From positions 124,001-188,000 of the forward strand of contig JAQVDP010000004.1 of the NCBI GenBank assembly GCA_028698335.1: a DNA stretch of 64,000 nt. The letters are read 5' to 3'. The position numbers and the translations under genes were made by a program. Under the pieces are notes generated by a model. That model was given only the letters and a program-made list of their open reading frames with translations, had not been told where the DNA came from and did no database searches. This DNA comes from Nevskiales bacterium (GTDB taxonomy: Bacteria; Pseudomonadota; Gammaproteobacteria; Nevskiales; Nevskiaceae). Shown piece by piece: positions 63,377-64,000 of this stretch (position 1 is the first letter of the stretch; each line of letters starts with the position of its first letter).

Positions 63377-64000
63377 ATGACAGGGGCACGCGATTCGCAC
63401 ATTGCCGATGCGGGCATCACCGCTGCCCGACGCGGTTTCAGCCTGTACGCCAAGGCCGGCGTGCTGCTGGTGGTGCTCGCCCTGGCAGTCGCCGCCGGGC
63501 TTGCGTTCCTCAACCATCAGCTGTTGCTGCGCCCGTTGACGGAAGATCAGCAGCGCTACGAGATCGAGTCGGCGCTGCGGATCAAGCAGCAGCTGGGCGC
63601 ACTGCTCGGTCAGACCGAGGCGACCGCATCGATGCTTTCGCAGGTTGCCGGCGCCGGGACGGACCCGGCGCAGATGCAGCCGACCCCCGACATCCTAATC
63701 AGCGACGGCGCCGCGCGCCGGTCCGTGGTCGGCGTGGGGCTATGGCCGGAGATGCGCAACGATGACGCGCCGCGGCGCAGCCGTTACTGGCTGTGGACCG
63801 CGGACGGCGACGTCCGCTTGCGGACCGACTACAACGATCGCCGGGTCGCCCCCTATTTCCATGAGTCCTGGTATACGCCCGCGCGTTACGCGGCGCCCCG
63901 GCACTGCGCTTGGACCGCTCCGTACCGGCACCCCCTGGCACAGAAGCCCGTGGTCACCTGTGCGATGCCGATCCGGCACCGCGGAACGTTCTCGGGCGTG
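63377..64000 (+). CDS. Membrane sensor protein, N-terminal part (truncated by window edge)
   Basis: 208 codons are visible from the ATG at 63377 to the end of the window without a stop. The N-terminus has one membrane helix (about 24-46), then a coiled, polar region and an extracytoplasmic Cache-like stretch (RYWLWTADGDVRLRTDYNDR; FHESWYTPARYAAPRHCAWT). This layout is usual for membrane chemoreceptors, diguanylate cyclases or sensor kinases; the output domain lies beyond the edge, so the class is open. Confidence 0.65.
   Translation, partial: MTGARDSHIADAGITAARRGFSLYAKAGVLLVVLALAVAAGLAFLNHQLLLRPLTEDQQRYEIESALRIKQQLGALLGQTEATASMLSQVAGAGTDPAQMQPTPDILISDGAARRSVVGVGLWPEMRNDDAPRRSRYWLWTADGDVRLRTDYNDRRVAPYFHESWYTPARYAAPRHCAWTAPYRHPLAQKPVVTCAMPIRHRGTFSGV

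Overview
This is a GC-rich, gene-dense chromosomal segment. The gene set points to a gammaproteobacterium: System I cytochrome c maturation (ccmABCDEFGHI), the nrdR-ribD-ribE-ribBA-ribH-nusB-thiL-pgpA order, an fmdB-DUF502-aspS run, a CGFS glutaredoxin, Fe-superoxide dismutase and a SufBCDS operon headed by an Rrf2 regulator. A Nevskiales/Salinisphaerales-type host is my guess only. I see no rRNA, tRNA, CRISPR array, insertion sequence or prophage, and no gene-free gap longer than about 300 bases.

Layout. 1-2.7 kb: start of sucA (cut by the left edge), galU and a MaoC-fold dehydratase. 2.7-9.6 kb: the complete ccm operon on the minus strand, mostly with stop/start overlaps, including a 51-residue ccmD. 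9.7-10.6 kb: folD. 10.6-27.2 kb: a branched/terpenoid acyl-CoA degradation region resembling the acyclic terpene utilisation (Atu) pathway. It holds an acyl-CoA dehydrogenase, a biotin-dependent acyl-CoA carboxylase (alpha and beta), an enoyl-CoA hydratase, an atypical SDR, etfA, etfB, ETF:quinone oxidoreductase and an AtuA-family protein. It is interrupted at 12-15.8 kb by an Ig-like lipoprotein, an OmpA/TSP3 protein and a bacteriohemerythrin. 27.2-35.6 kb: pgpA, thiL, nusB, the riboflavin genes, nrdR, glyA and nadA. 35.8-41.7 kb: a second Ig-like lipoprotein, aspS, DUF502, fmdB and a histidine kinase/response regulator pair. 41.8-49 kb: an EamA transporter, a CinA-like protein, an isocitrate dehydrogenase with a C-terminal CBS pair, a DJ-1 family protein, grxD, sodB, argF and nadC. 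49-57.6 kb: murI, several alpha/beta hydrolases, sppA, a KAS III, two small proteins without known function, DUF3293, a SelW-like protein and a thioesterase. 57.7-63.3 kb: the suf operon with an embedded tautomerase gene. 63.4 kb to the edge: the start of a membrane sensor.

How the genes fit together. The acyl-CoA dehydrogenase would pass electrons to EtfAB and then through ETF-QO to quinone, while the carboxylase and hydratase process a branched enoyl-CoA. Six copies of one inverted repeat, RRYAA-N6-TTACC, lie upstream of four of these genes: the dehydrogenase at 10.7 kb, the carboxylase beta gene, the SDR and the atuA-like gene. This is the most informative non-coding signal I found. It suggests one regulon under a regulator that is not in this window.

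The most unusual protein is the isocitrate dehydrogenase-CBS fusion. Other points of interest are a RibBA whose GTP cyclohydrolase II half has lost its zinc cysteines, an Anr/FNR-type box before the hemerythrin gene, an SDR with no YxxxK at its active site, and a hairpin pair plus a tautomerase gene inside the suf operon.
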